Positions 47,575-59,344 of a stretch of 64,000 nt of DNA are shown here, one piece after another. Origin of the DNA: Girardinichthys multiradiatus (lineage: Eukaryota; Chordata; Actinopteri; Cyprinodontiformes; Goodeidae); the NCBI RefSeq assembly GCF_021462225.1, contig NC_061802.1, positions 8,699,859 through 8,763,858 of the forward strand, given 5' to 3'. How positions within the stretch are numbered: position 1 is the first letter of the stretch; every line of letters begins with the position of its first letter. The position numbers and the translations under genes were made by a program. Under the pieces are notes generated by a model that worked only from the letters and a program-made list of their open reading frames with translations, was not told where the DNA came from and searched no databases.

Positions 47575-48050
47575 TAGTGCCTTGTAAAAGTACCCTAACT
47601 CCTTTTTCACACTTTGGCACTTTACAACAACAAACTATAATGTTTTTTTATTGAGGTTTTACATGAAAGACCAACACAAAGTAGTCCATTAGTAAATTTA
47701 CTAAATTGTAAGACACTTCTCCATGAAGGCACAAACTGTAAATATCACAAAAGTACGTCTAATTGTGAAAGAGACACATTGGCCAAAGAGTACAAAAGTG
47801 AAAGGTTCTTATTCAAAAACATCTTTGCACTTACAAGTTGGATAAAAAGACATGTTTATTCAATCACACCATTTTAAAACATGCTTTCTTTTTTTAATAA
47901 GCTTCATACTGTAGGCATGAATATGTGGTGTTCTAATAAAAGCAGCTCACTGTTGTTATAAACTTCAGTCATTGCTCCAAGGTAATTAGTTTAACCTTGA
48001 GGTAAAAAGTATTTCGAGGCTGCGGAGACATGATAGATAGGAGCTTTTTC
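47575..48050 (+). mobile_element. Tc1 family C left-end relic
   Basis: gtgccttgtaaaagtaccct and gaccaacacaaagtagtcc match the left terminal region of the relics at 31640 and 50085. No coding part was found after it. Confidence 0.5.
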
Positions 48051-48424
48051 CTTGTGTCCCAAATATCTGATCCATTTGTCTGAATTCACACATCAGTCCT
48101 CTTGAAAGCTATGCCTGCTTTTCCTTGTCAGCCTCTTCCTGCTCCTCCTCCATCCCCCGAGCTGTCTGCTGCTCCCTGTCAGGGAAAACACTGAATTAGA
48201 GCACCAAGCTTGGTGTCCAAGTACCCTCAGGTCACTTCAGTCAGTCTCCGCTCTGCCAACTGGTGCAGCAGACATGCTCCAGCAGCACACTTATTTCTGA
48301 ATGCGTGTGTGTGTGTGTGTGTATGCTTGCTATCCAGTTTCCCAGGCCCACTTTGCTTTATGCACCTTGGCAGTTTCATGATCTGGATGCTGCATGCAAG
48401 GAAAGAAAATGATAGCAATTTGAA

Positions 48425-48770
48425 ATTCCATCCATCCAACTATTTTTTTTACCCACTTCCTCCGTACAAGGTCATGGGGGAGCTGGTGCCTATCTCAAGC
48501 ACTCTACAGGGATGAGGCAGGGTACTGCTGGACAGGTCGCTAGTCCATCGCAGGGCAACACAAAGACACACCCATTCACACGTAAGGGCAATTTAGAGAG
48601 ACCAATTAACCTAACAGTCATGTTTTTGGACTGTGGGAGGAAACCAGAGTACCCGCATGCATGGGGAGAACATGCAAACCTCATGTAGAAAGACCCCTTG
48701 CCAGGAGTCGAACCAAAAACCTTCTTGCTGTAAGACAACAGTGCTACTAACTGCGCCACCGTGCAGCCCC
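48425..48770 (-). mobile_element. Full-length tRNA-derived SINE
   Basis: On the minus strand: ggggctgcacggtggcgcag (head, box A), ggttcgactcctggcaagg (box B), then ctttctacatgaggtttgca, a long body including cctcccacagtccaaaaaca, and a tail of ggatggatgg. This is a widespread fish SINE layout. The head is shared with 40507-40620. Confidence 0.85.
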
Positions 48771-50084
48771 AATTTGAAACTCATTTAAGATTTCTGTTTT
48801 GTCACTTAAATATTGTGAACAACACAGAAGATTGTAGAAAAAGTTAAGTAGGTCATCATTTTATTGACGTCTGACTTATTTGCTCACTACAGTAAATAAG
48901 CCCTTTCTGCTCTCATGATGCGGTATGTTCATGGCTGCTGTAATTAGGACATGAATTGGGCAGGGAACTCTTTTGCATATTGTCCCCTTGTGTTTGGGTC
49001 AGCTGTTTTTAGTGGGTCACACATCTCTTAATCTTTTTTTTTTTTTGCCATAAGTGAGATGAATCCACTCAGCAACCGGAAATTGTTATAAGTGACGTCT
49101 GCTGGAGCTCTAAAACAGTGGGGGGGGGGGGGGGGCACTTGCAGGTCATTTTCCAACCATCTCATCCATTTCTGACAAGAATGCAGCTTTAGGTATCAAT
49201 AATCACTCTACCCAATCTACATGCACACGTGGATTCGCTAATCTTCCAGCTCCCCCACACAATGAGCCACTTTAATGTTTGTGGTAGACCATCCCTCCCT
49301 CCCGACCCACTCCTGCTCTCTCCCTCCCTGTCCTCACGCCTACTGAGCTCGTCCCAGGTGCCCGCTTTGCCCGCTCAGCCACTCAGCCCACCCACGCCCT
49401 CGCACTCTTCAGTCCCAGTGAGCAGCAGCACCAAATGTGTTCCCGCTTTCTTCTTCTCCTCTCCACTGCCACCCACTCCAAAGGGCTGTGAATCACTGGC
49501 TGACACATTGCTTTGGTAGGGCTCTTGTGTTTTACACAGAGAACGTCTAACATCTCTTCTCCTCAGAAGCACAGTCCATTATAATAGAGGCTGACTTTTT
49601 GCATAGGTAAAAAGCTTTGGAAATATAGTTTGCATAACCACACCACGTGGGGCGCTTTATCTGTAACACTCTGCTGGCATGCATTTGCCAAGGGACCGAG
49701 AGAAGAAATTAATTGTTCTCTTATGGAAATGTTGTTTGGCACTAAGTGGAGTGATTCATGCGACGCCAAAAATCATCCTACTTAAGTGACAGGCGACTCC
49801 TTGTTGTCTTTTCAGAACACCATCGCTCAGTGATTCATGTCCATCAATCTGTCCACCATCACTGCTTACTGTAAAAGCATCACTTGGCTTAATTTGATTG
49901 CTGTTTTTAATCTTAAAAAATGTCTGCTTCAACTTTATGACCTTTATTTGCCTCAATGTTATCGCTTTATGAGGACATGGGAGACATGAGGTGAGATTTG
50001 GCTCCATGAATATATGTCCAGCTCTTGAAAAATTGCATGTTTGACTAGATAAATATCAATGCATGGCCTAATCTGAGTCAATGC
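48771..50084. other. Intergenic, unassigned, with G run
   Basis: No gene is supported. Contains a poly-G tract (about 49121-49137) and a pyrimidine-rich stretch at 49280-49500. Confidence 0.5.
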
Positions 50085-51115
50085 CTACATTGTCTTTCTA
50101 AAGTATGATACCTCTTGAACATTTCATTATTTTGTCACAGTAAAAACAGATAAATCATTTGGGAATTTGTGTCATTGATTAATACAAAGTAATGTATAAT
50201 TAGGAAGTGCAAATACAAATAAGAAAGGTGTAGCATACATTTTAATTCAGCCCCTTTCGTCTTATACCATTAAATAAAATCCAAATTAATCAATTACATT
50301 TAAAATGACCAATTTAATGTATCAGGTTTGCCTTTGTGCAATTTAATCTCAGTTTAAATGCAGCATTAATCACAGAAGCAGTCCAGTTACGCATGGTATC
50401 TCTGGCGTAGCGACAGACTCACGGCTCAGGTGGGAGAATCTGTTGACAGAAGAGATACCTATGGTTTACTCTACAAATCTGGTCTTTATGGAAGAGTGAA
50501 AGAAGGAAGTCCTGCTTTTAGTTTGCCAAAAGTCATGAAGGGGACAAACATGTGGAAGAGGGTATTCTGGTCACATGAGACCAAACATTCTGGCCAACAT
50601 GCAAAAATCTGTTGGGGAAAACTAACACTACACATCACCCTGATCACACCATCCCCACAGTGAAATACAGTGATGGCAGCATCATGCTGTGGGGATGCTT
50701 TTCTTCAGCACAGCAAAGGAGCTGGTCAGAGTTGATGGAAAGATAGATGGAGCTAAACAAAGGAAATACTGGAAGAAAACCAGTTAAAAGCTCCAAAAGA
50801 CTTGGCTGACCTTCTAGCAGGACAATGACCCTAAACATCGTAGCTACAACTACAATGGACTGGTTAAGATCAGAGCCTATCCATGTGGTAGAATGGTCCA
50901 ATCAAAAACCTAAGTGCAATTGAGAATCAGTGGCATGACTTGAAAATGTATGATCTCAGATGCTTTCCATCCAATCTGAGTTTGTGGGGTTTTCCAAAGA
51001 ATAATGGGCAAAACATTCCTTGTCCAAATGTGTCAGACTGGTGGAGACATGCTTGTAGCTGTAATTTCAGTGAAAGGTGGTTCTAGAGTGGTGAGACATG
51101 TCAGTGTCACAAAAA
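50085..51115 (+). mobile_element. Decayed Tc1-like element, family C, near full length
   Basis: The order of blocks is complete: left end (about 50090-50340), gatggcagcatcatgctgtgg (50675), agcaggacaatgaccctaaac (50816-50836, catalytic QQDNDPK), gaatggtccaatcaaaaacc (50890), and cagtgaaaggtggttct (51069-51085, once AAKGGS). Frames are broken throughout, so it is a fossil. Confidence 0.7.
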
Positions 51116-52390
51116 AGAGGAAGCCTGTATGTTGTGATTCTCAGAAGGAATTGGGTCTTTTTTTTAGTACTGAAAATGAAACTGAACAGAGCCAAATTAT
51201 AAATTTGCTTCTTTTTGAAACAGAGCTACACACACTGCCCTTTCTTTGGCCTTTCTGCTGTGGAGTAGACTGAGTACAAGCCTAATTGAAGCGTTCAGTC
51301 CACACACTGTGCAGTCACTGAGTTTTAGCTACACTGGCTCAGCCACTTGGCAATGCGAGATCATTTTCACCCACTGACAACTGTGATTGTCTGGACTTCG
51401 ATCTGCCAAGAAACACTCCACACAGATGGCGAATGAGAGAACGATGAGCCCGATTTCACCATCTCCCTAAAAGGCCTCGGCACAATTGTGGTCTAAATAT
51501 TTCCTAAGTGGGTTGATGTGTGCTTGTTGACATGTTTGTGTGTCTATACAAGTGTCAATGCAGCATGTGAATGTGAGTTTACAGCGTGTGTTCCTGTCAA
51601 CGACTCACGCTGCCTGCGGAAGCTACATAGGCATTGTGAGGACTCGGCAGGGAGCTCTGCTACCCTTGTGCTTGCCAGGAGCAGATTTCCTCCCACGGTG
51701 GGCGAGCAGGCAGGCTGGCTCAGTCGGCTGCTGGGTTGGCATTCACTGGATGACTTGGGTAGACAGGAGGGAAGGCATGCAGCCACTCATAGCCACATAA
51801 TGGACAGGGAGAGCAGCAGAGCTGTGGTGGCTAAAAGAAATTCTGCGCTGAAAGGCTTATTTTCTTTTTTTCTTTTGAAATGTGCTGCTATATGAGAATA
51901 AGAGCTGAAATGTAGAAGTCACGAGTTCTTCACTTGAACACAAAGCATTATACAGATTCAGCCTGTGATTGATTGTATTCCTTTTTGCCCAAAATCAGGG
52001 TTATAAAAGTTTTGGGGCTCATAGAAACAATGAGGTGCTTCAAATGAACAAATGCTCTGACTAATCTTAATTGTCATACACTGAACAGACAGTTGGGGGC
52101 GCAACTGGTTCAAGGTGATCGCTGGGTACATCAACTAACAATTTTTATTTTCAAACATCTCAAAACTTTTTTTTTTTTAATAAATAATGTTCATAAGCTG
52201 ACGCAATCATTTGTAGATTTATTTAGAATTACTCCTCTGTTACATAAGAACAACCAAAGACAAAAATAATATAGCCTACGTTAAATATTTAATAAGGGAG
52301 ATTCTATAAAGTAAATATATTTATCGCAAATATTTTCCCACCCAAAGAAAGGTAAATGATTAGATCTGAGTCATTTAAATTAATGTTATT
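51116..52390. other. Upstream flank of raver2, unassigned
   Basis: No gene or element recognised. Because raver2 starts just downstream, its promoter-proximal elements should lie in the right part. Confidence 0.5.
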
Positions 52391-52429
52391 GCGTTTATTC
52401 CGGGTTGTTGGGACGCACACGCCTCCCAC

Positions 52430-52507
52430 CTGCTCTCTCTCTCCTCTATCCGTCTGTATTTCTCTACCTCGCTCTCTCTTCAAACACTTTTCTCTCAGCT
52501 ACCCAAG
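52430..52507 (+). promoter_or_regulatory. raver2: raver2 5' UTR / promoter-proximal region
   Basis: Pyrimidine-rich (ctctctctcctctatccg) with no TATA box seen, leading into a GC-rich block. The start codon is embedded in aagatggcggc, which matches the YY1 site often found at start codons of broadly expressed genes. The transcription start is not determined. Confidence 0.5.
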
Positions 52508-52789
52508 ATGGCGGCAGCGTCGTCCATCCAGCCGCCGAGCGTTCACTCTTCTCTCACCCGGGAAAGCGCGCTCTCCCCGGACATGGACAGCCCCGAAAGC
52601 AGGCAGCCGGAGGATGAAGAAGCGGTGGCGGCGGCTGCAGCGCAGCCCTCCGAGGCGGGCGTCAGCCTCCGCGACCTGCCGGACCTGGAGTCGGAGGAGA
52701 TCGAGAGGAGACTGGCCAAAACTCGCAGGGAGCTGAGCAACAGGAGGAAAATCCTCATTAAAAACCTGCCGCCCGACACCTCCAACCAG
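52508..52789 (+). CDS. raver2: raver2 first coding exon
   Basis: It codes 94 residues from ATG in context cccaagATGG to a donor accag|gtacgc in phase 0. The N-terminus is low-complexity (Ala, Ser, Glu) and acidic. It then reads LPDLESEEIERRLAKTRRE and LSNRRKILIKNLPPDTSNQ, the conserved segment preceding and opening the first RNA-recognition motif (RNP2 ILIKNLP) of RAVER proteins. RAVER2 binds PTB and is a nucleo-cytoplasmic hnRNP-like factor. RAVER1 is the alternative, but the RELSNRRKIL wording and the position next to cachd1 favour raver2. The remaining exons are not in the window. Confidence 0.87.
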
Positions 52790-53330
52790 GTACGCCAACA
52801 GGAAACTGGTGCAAAAAGTAACAATGTGCAGTTTGCTTTGAGTTTTTGCACTCCAGGGAGACCCGGGGCAGTTAATGCGCGATTCCGGGGTTCAGTTTGC
52901 ATCGACTGTCGCTCTTATTAAACCGTAAAATGTTATAGTTTATAATTAAGGCAGTGGAGATGGCGACCATATTATCTCATGCTCCAAAGGTTTTTTCCAA
53001 TAAGATAAAAACGTTTAAAGCAACTTTAAGAATGTTTGTTTATGTACATTAAAACAATAATAAAATTCACCTGACTCAGTTTTTTAAAAACTCAGCAAGT
53101 GTCTTAAATTTGATTAGTTCGAGCCGGACATTTGTTATCTTTTGCCAACACACCAACAGTACATGCATCTTTGCAAGCAAGGTCTATGATTGAAGAAAAT
53201 TTGATTCACTTAATTAAAAAATCTGCATAAATGAATGAGCTGGTCAAAATCTGCAAACTTTAGAGTTAAACCATGTGTAAAAATGGATTAGAGGCTACAA
53301 ATGAAGTGAGATAAGGGTATTTTATTAAAT
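52790..53330. other. raver2 intron 1, start
   Basis: Unassigned sequence; the GC-rich character fades by about 52920. No exon seen. Confidence 0.5.
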
Positions 53331-53535
53331 TCAAATCAGAATCAGAATCAGAAAAGCTTTATTGCCAAGTACGTTTTTGGACATACAAGGAATTTGTTTT
53401 GGCGTAGTCGGTGCAATACAGTACAAACTAAACAGTATAAACATATCTACAATATAATATAAATATATGTGCACAGTTTTAAGTGAGTGAGAGTAAATAT
53501 AGAGCAGTAACATTACTCACATTACAAAGACATAT
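53331..53535 (-). mobile_element. LINE 3' end (L2-like), short
   Basis: aatcagaatcagaaaagctttattgccaagtacg onward, read in shorter pieces (tttattgccaagtacgtttt, catacaaggaatttgttttg), is the complement of a common fish LINE 3' terminus. It is 5'-truncated to about 200 bp. Confidence 0.65.
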
Positions 53536-53557
53536 TGGAGAAATTAAAAGATATTAC

Positions 53558-53610
53558 GCATCCATCCATCCATCCATCCATCCATCCATCCATCCATCCA
53601 TCCATCCACT
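53558..53610. repeat. (CATC)n microsatellite, about 12 units
   Basis: Tandem catc/atcc tetranucleotide run read directly. Such runs commonly form from LINE or SINE 3' tails in fish. Confidence 0.96.
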
Positions 53611-53784
53611 AATCTGAGATGGGCTCACAGAGGCAACAGGCACAGGAGTAATAACCCAGACATCTCTCTCCTGCTTGCTCTGAGGGTTTCCCAGTTCATT
53701 TTCTGGCCAGGAGGGATGTACAGATAGATTTCAATAAATATAAATCACATCTGCTTGTTAAATCTTTGCAATAAATGAGTTCAA

Positions 53785-54365
53785 AAGGTAAAACTGGGAT
53801 ATAGATTCATTTATTTCACACAAAGTAATGATTTTCAAGCATTCATTTACTTTAATATTGATGATTATAGCATTATAGCTTACAGCTAACAAAAATCCTA
53901 AATTCAGTTTTTCAGAATATTAGAACGTAACATAAAACCGATAAGAAAAAAATATTTTTAACAGAGGAATGATATGATGTAGCCATTTTATAGCCTACAC
54001 AGTTATGGAGAAGACTGCTGACTTTATGGTTGTGCAGCAGCTAGTTGTTCATACCCTCCAGAAGGGATTGTAAATCATAAAAACTCCTTGCTGTTGAAGT
54101 TGGCTGTCCACAGAGTGCTACATCCAAACATATTAATAGAAAATTGAGTGGAAGGAAAAATGATGGTAGAAAATGTTGCAGAAGCAACAGGAATAACAGT
54201 GGCCTTGAGATATTTGAGAAGCAAAGCCCCTTCAAGACTTTCTTAGAGTTTTACAAGACATTTATCTGTGGCCAGAGTCAGCGCAACAATCTGCTAAGGC
54301 ATTTTAGTGCACTTCATGTTTCCTTTAGCTGAAAAGCTTTATGGAGATGCTAATTTCATTTCCAT
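53785..54365 (+). mobile_element. Decayed Tc1-like element, related to family B
   Basis: gctgaaaagctttatggagat near 54330 matches the family B transposase codons for AEKLYGDED. Upstream pieces (ggctgtccacagagtgctac) recall its CSQSAV region with a large loss between. No frame survives. Confidence 0.5.
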
Positions 54366-54429
54366 CTGGACAAAAGTCAAAATGAACATTTTCAGTATAT
54401 TCTGATTTACTGAGATACGCTTGTGGTCT

Positions 54430-54860
54430 CTTCAGTGAGTTCTGGGGCTTGCCTGGGGTCTCCTGACCAGTTGGAATAAATGGAACATCTCCGCATGGAA
54501 ATGGTTAAAAGGCATCCTGTTAAGATGCCCGAACTGCACAGCAGACTCACAGCTAAGGCTGAACCCGACTACCCTACAGAGAAATCTCAGCTCAGCTGCT
54601 AGAATTTGTTTTGCTCATGATCCATATCTCTTGACCATAAGTGAAAGTAAAAATGTAGACAGAATGGTAAATCCAGAACATTTCTTTCCGGCAATCTAGA
54701 CATGGATCACTTACCAGTGTCAAGTTCTTCCAAGCTTTTAAAAAGTTACACAGTTTCAGATAAAAAGAATCAATAGTACCATCCTCATTGAGAGTACCTT
54801 TTAATGAGATACTGAAGAATGTGTCGGAGTGACCTGAGTTTTCTCCGGCAGCATGAAGCA
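54430..54860 (-). mobile_element. Decayed LINE, same family as 3190-4310
   Basis: On the minus strand pieces correspond to the C-terminal part of that LINE: the complement of tcatgatccatatctcttga fits the HELWVMTE region and the complement of ggcatcctgttaagatgccc fits the segment after the reverse transcriptase. It is heavily mutated. Confidence 0.6.
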
Positions 54861-57800
54861 CGCAGTAAGAACCTCCTCCCCCACCCGTTGCTACATATTG
54901 TATGTGTGCTGGTTGTTAGTTTTCCAGTTTTGTTTCTTACTTTTCACTGTATACGTTTTCATGTCCACCATGTACAACAGCAGCAAACAGTGGTGCAATC
55001 AGCTGATATGTTTCTCACAAATGCTAATGAAGAATGGAAATATGAGATGAACTAACAGGTGGAGCCATTGTTCTAAACAATTTGCTCCTTTCAGATTCCT
55101 TTACTCAAGGCCAATCACTTTATCCTTTGTTTATTTTACGTGCGCGGACTTCACTGTTGGTGTGTTTCTTTTTAAAGACTACAGAGTGACTTCACTGTTT
55201 ATAACTACATGGCCTTTCTGATTTTCCCCCGCTGAGCGTCATTCATCATTTGTGTCAGCATGCAGGCCTCCAGGAGGCAGCCTGCGCCGATGGCGTGGGT
55301 TCCTTCAGGCTTTAGCGCCAAAGATTCTTCCAGAGGCTCGCTGCCAAGGAGAGCCATCGCTTGGTCGGTGCGTGTGCGCAAGTGCGATGAGAGAGGGAGT
55401 GTGAAAGAGCGTGACTGCATGGTGCGTGTAAGAAATGACAAGAAGAGGGAAGAAAAAGGGAAAAGTCTCTTGGATTTAGGTGAAGAAGCAGATGTGGAAA
55501 TCCTTTTCTTTGTGTTTCTACCTTGTTTGTGTGTCAAACTGAGTTTTGAGAAAGGCAGAGCAATTTAAAGGAGCTGTTCTGACGTTTTGGCGTTTGTCTG
55601 CGTGCGTGGTGAAAAAGTTGCTACAGGCTGACATCAGCTGTTTTGCAAATGAAAAACTTGTTTCTTAATGACAACCACTTTACCTCATCTTTACTTTGGA
55701 AAACGTATTCTAAATTAAAAGTGTTACAAAACATGTTGCACGCATAAAGAGTCTGAATGCATGGTACTTCATTAAATAACTCTGAATGCAGTCCAGCCAG
55801 TCCGTGATATACATGCTGCATACAGCAATGCTGTGTTACTCTATAGAGAGCAGAACGACAAAATAGATAAAATTCTTTGCAATAAGCGCTTAAAAACTAC
55901 TGCTAAAGAGTGTTTATTCTATATTGTTGATTAAGTCTGTGTATTAAAAAATAACAAATTTTATGTAACGTTTCGCCCTAAGCTGATGTTCACATTATGC
56001 TATGTTTTATAAGCCTTCAGATCGGTGACTGAAGAAAGTTGGTGTTTTATCCAACATGTCTTGGTGACTCGGCACATTCCATCCAACTCCGTCTCCCTGT
56101 TTAGCCATACGCTAGTGAACACTCTGCTGCAGACTGGATTAGTGTGAGTGCATGTCACACTATGTCAGATATATGGTCTACTGACAGTCTTCATCTCAGG
56201 GAAAGGTGGGCGATTGGAAAGAAAGACTACGAGTACCGGAGAGATGGATGTGTTGGGTCTGGAGTGAAAACGAAATAACTTTATGGGATCTATTGAGTGG
56301 TGAGGATGTGAGGCAGATCTTTTTCTTTAAGTGGCTTTATCAGTTTTCTAATGATTTACTCGAGCACTGTGAGCAGAGCTGAAAAGTATCTCTGTTTGTC
56401 AAGAGCCCCCATAAGTGCATCAATCTTTACAAGGGATACTGTTGGAAAGCCATTTTTACTCACTCTCGTTAGTTTAAGTCATTTTTCGCCACTGTGTTGC
56501 AAAATTCAAATGTATGAAATTCACCCATTCAACATTATTTTACAGGCTGAGTGAAAGTGTGCTGGTAAATGTTGGAGCATTAAATCAAGTATTGGCAATC
56601 ATAGATATAATCTAAACATTGCTACCTTATGTACATAATGGACAGAGTTATCACAGAGAATCAATAAAATATTTGCATGTATCTTTACTCTTGCTGGCTG
56701 TGTTCTCAGTCTAACAACTTTGTCTATTAAGAAAATCCGGAGTTAAATTAATTTAAAGTTCTAGTGAGAACTCCTCTTGGTCATGAAGGTCAATAATTTT
56801 GGTCTTTTCCAGTTTCGAATGATTATACAACATACAGCTTCAATGAAATGAGTGAGTGCACAAGCTTGAATTGGTTGATGATTTTTCGGTCAAACTTATA
56901 TAGTCGGACTCCAATATTTAGCCTCTAATATTTAGTTAAATGTCCTTTTAGCAAGTTGTAGAGAAACCATTTAATGCTTGGTTGCCATCAAGAAGCTTAT
57001 GGCTATATTCTGGATGGATAATTGATCACTTTGATGGTAGTATTGGTGGATTTCCCTAAACTGTTTGGCAAGCGTGAATAAAAAAGATCTTTATTATTGT
57101 TACAAAAACAAAGCAGAATTCTCAGTAATAATAAACATATAATTTTCTTTTTTCCCTAAAGAAGCAGCTGATAACTTTCTTTGTTACATAAATGGGCATA
57201 GATATGTCATAAGTTGCCTGTCGGCCTGCTAAAGGAGCCTCTCATTTTGGAATAAAACAATTAAACTTTTACTCTGACTTTAAATCAACTGCCAAGGAAA
57301 TGGCACTTAGCCTCATCTACCTGGAGAAACAGATAAATAGGTATTACTGTTTTTAAATAAGTACGTAGTAACTAAACTATCAGAAGCTGAAGGTTTTTCT
57401 AAAGGCCTCTTTTTTTCTAAATCAGTTTTATATATATATTTTTTCATGGCCTGTCTGATTCAGCACTGGAAGCAGTGGTTTCCAGATCTAATTATTGAAG
57501 TTTTAATTATTAATGCCATATGCACAGCTCAGTCTGGCTTGCACAGCGGGGGTAACAGTGTGATGTGTTCTTTCTCCTGTAATCTTTGCTGGAGAAATGA
57601 TTAAATCAGTGGTCAAACAAACTGATTGGTAGTATTTGATGTTGGAGGATTTTTAACCAGATCACCAAAACAAAGCTGCAGTGTGGCAGAAAAAAGTACA
57701 TTGGAAAGGAAAAATGTGCAAAAATAAGCCATATCTCATGATCCAGAAATAAATTATCTTTACTGGTCATCATTTTGTTCACAAACAAGGAATTTGATTT

Positions 57801-57936
57801 TGGTTTCAAGCCTTCTCAGCGTACAGACATAAAGTGTAAATATATAAACTTTAGAGGAAATAAAAGAGGGATAAAGGAACAGTATCGACATGTATGATTA
57901 TGTACAGCTAAATATTTATATGAAGAAAAGAAAAAA
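54861..57936. other. raver2 intron 1, mostly unassigned
   Basis: About 3 kb with no exon and no named element. A locally GC-richer block at 55240-55440 (ggcagcctgcgccgatggcg and neighbours) stands out from the AT-rich surroundings and could be a conserved non-coding element; this is only a guess from composition. Confidence 0.45.
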
Positions 57937-58633
57937 AATCTTCATCTCCATAAAGCTTTTCAGCAGATGGAAGCATGAAGTGCTCCAAAATCTCCTGATA
58001 GCTAGCTGCATTGACCCTGCCCTTGATAAAACACAGTGGACCAACACCAGCAGCTGGCACAGCACCCCAGACCATCACTGACTGTGGGTACTTGACACTG
58101 GACTTCTGGCATTTTGGCATTTCCTTCTCCCAAGTCTTCCTCCAGACTCTGGCACCTTGATTTCCGAATGACATGCAGAATTTGCTTTCATCCGAAAAAA
58201 GTACTTTGGACCACTGAGCAACAGTCCAGTGCTGCTTCTCTGTAGCCCAGGTCAGGTGCTTCTGCCGCTGTTTCTGGTTCAAAAGTGGCTTGACCTGGGG
58301 AATGCGGCACCTGTAGCCCATTTCCTGCACACGCCTGTGCACGGTGGCTCTGGATGTTTCTACTCCAGACTCAGTCCACTGCTTCCGCAGGTCCCCCAAG
58401 GTCTGGAATCGGCCCTTCTCCACAATCTTCCTCAGGGTCCGGTCACCTCTTCTCGTTGTGCAGCGTTTTCTGCCACACTTTTTCCTTCCCACAGACTTCC
58501 CACTGAGGTGCCTTGATACAGCACTCTGGGAACAGCCTATTCGTTCAGAAATTTCTTTCTGTGTCTTACCCTCTTGCTTGAGGGTGTCAATAGTGGCCTT
58601 CTGGACAGCAGTCAGGTCGGCAGTCTTACCCAT
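57937..58633 (-). pseudogene. Tc1 family B transposase, C-terminally truncated
   Basis: Open from MGKTADLTAVQKATIDTLK to AEKLYGDED, then it runs into flanking DNA. It retains the helix-turn-helix region, the linker CRIPQVKPLLNQKQRQKHL and the first catalytic Asp (VLFSDESKF). The second Asp and the Glu are lost, so it cannot be a working transposase, although its DNA-binding part is intact. Confidence 0.9.
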
Positions 58634-58961
58634 GATTGGGGTTTTGAGTGATGAAACAGGCTGGGAGTTTTAAAGGCCTCAGGAATCTTTTGCAGGTGTT
58701 TAGAGTTAACTCATTGATTCAGATGATTAGGTTCATAGCTCGTTTAGAGACCCTTTTAATGATATGCTAATTTTGTGAGATAGGAATTTTGGGTTTTCAT
58801 GAGCTGTATGCCAAAATCATCCGTATTAAGACAATAAAAGACCTGAAATATTTCAGTTAGTGTGCAATGAATCTAAAATATATGAATGTTAAATTGTCAT
58901 CATGACATTATGGAAAATAATGAACTTTATCACAATATGCTAATATTTTGAGAAGGACCTG
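57937..58961 (-). mobile_element. Tc1/mariner family B, 3'-truncated copy
   Basis: The 5' terminal repeat is intact at the right edge (ends agaaggacctg at 58961, TA at 58962-58963). The left edge breaks inside the transposase gene at about 57937. It keeps the 42-base segment (about 58249-58290) that the copies at 11501 and 59345 lack. Confidence 0.92.
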
Positions 58962-58963
58962 TA

Positions 58964-59342
58964 TTATTTGTTGCAGTTTGGACTTGTTCTGTTTTGTGGA
59001 TGAGCCAAACCACAGTAAGATGGACGAAGACAGGACGGACTGAATAATGGCAATGTAGAAGATCTTTGGTGCTGAAAATCCTGTAACCCTTGTTGTGCCA
59101 TTTACATTTCTAATGATGTCACCTCACTTCCTCACCCTACCTGGTAAATAAATCTGCAAGTTCTGCAATCCTTCGAAGGGCGAGGAGACGGCGGTTGAGT
59201 GATGTGCTATGGACCTTTTGGGGGAACTGAGCTTTCAGCAAAATAGTTGCAGAAGGCAATAGTTGCTGTGGAAATTTGTAATCAGTAGTCACGATGTGCT
59301 CATTTCAGACATTGCACATGTAACCAAGAACAAAGCATCAAA
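58964..59342. other. Spacer between inverted Tc1 copies
   Basis: About 380 bp of single-copy-looking sequence separating two head-to-head family B elements. No coding or element signal. Confidence 0.6.
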
Positions 59343-59344
59343 TA

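Noticed and set aside
49229..49519. 96-codon Ser/Pro-rich open frame between the two host genes
   Set aside because: Low-complexity pyrimidine-rich DNA, no family match, no splice context; a chance frame.
55260..55568. 102-codon open frame in raver2 intron 1
   Set aside because: No recognisable domain and no RNA-recognition motif; does not look like a raver2 exon.
58229..58673. Plus-strand open frames repeated in three family B copies
   Set aside because: Conserved only because the transposase on the opposite strand is conserved; no independent coding sign.
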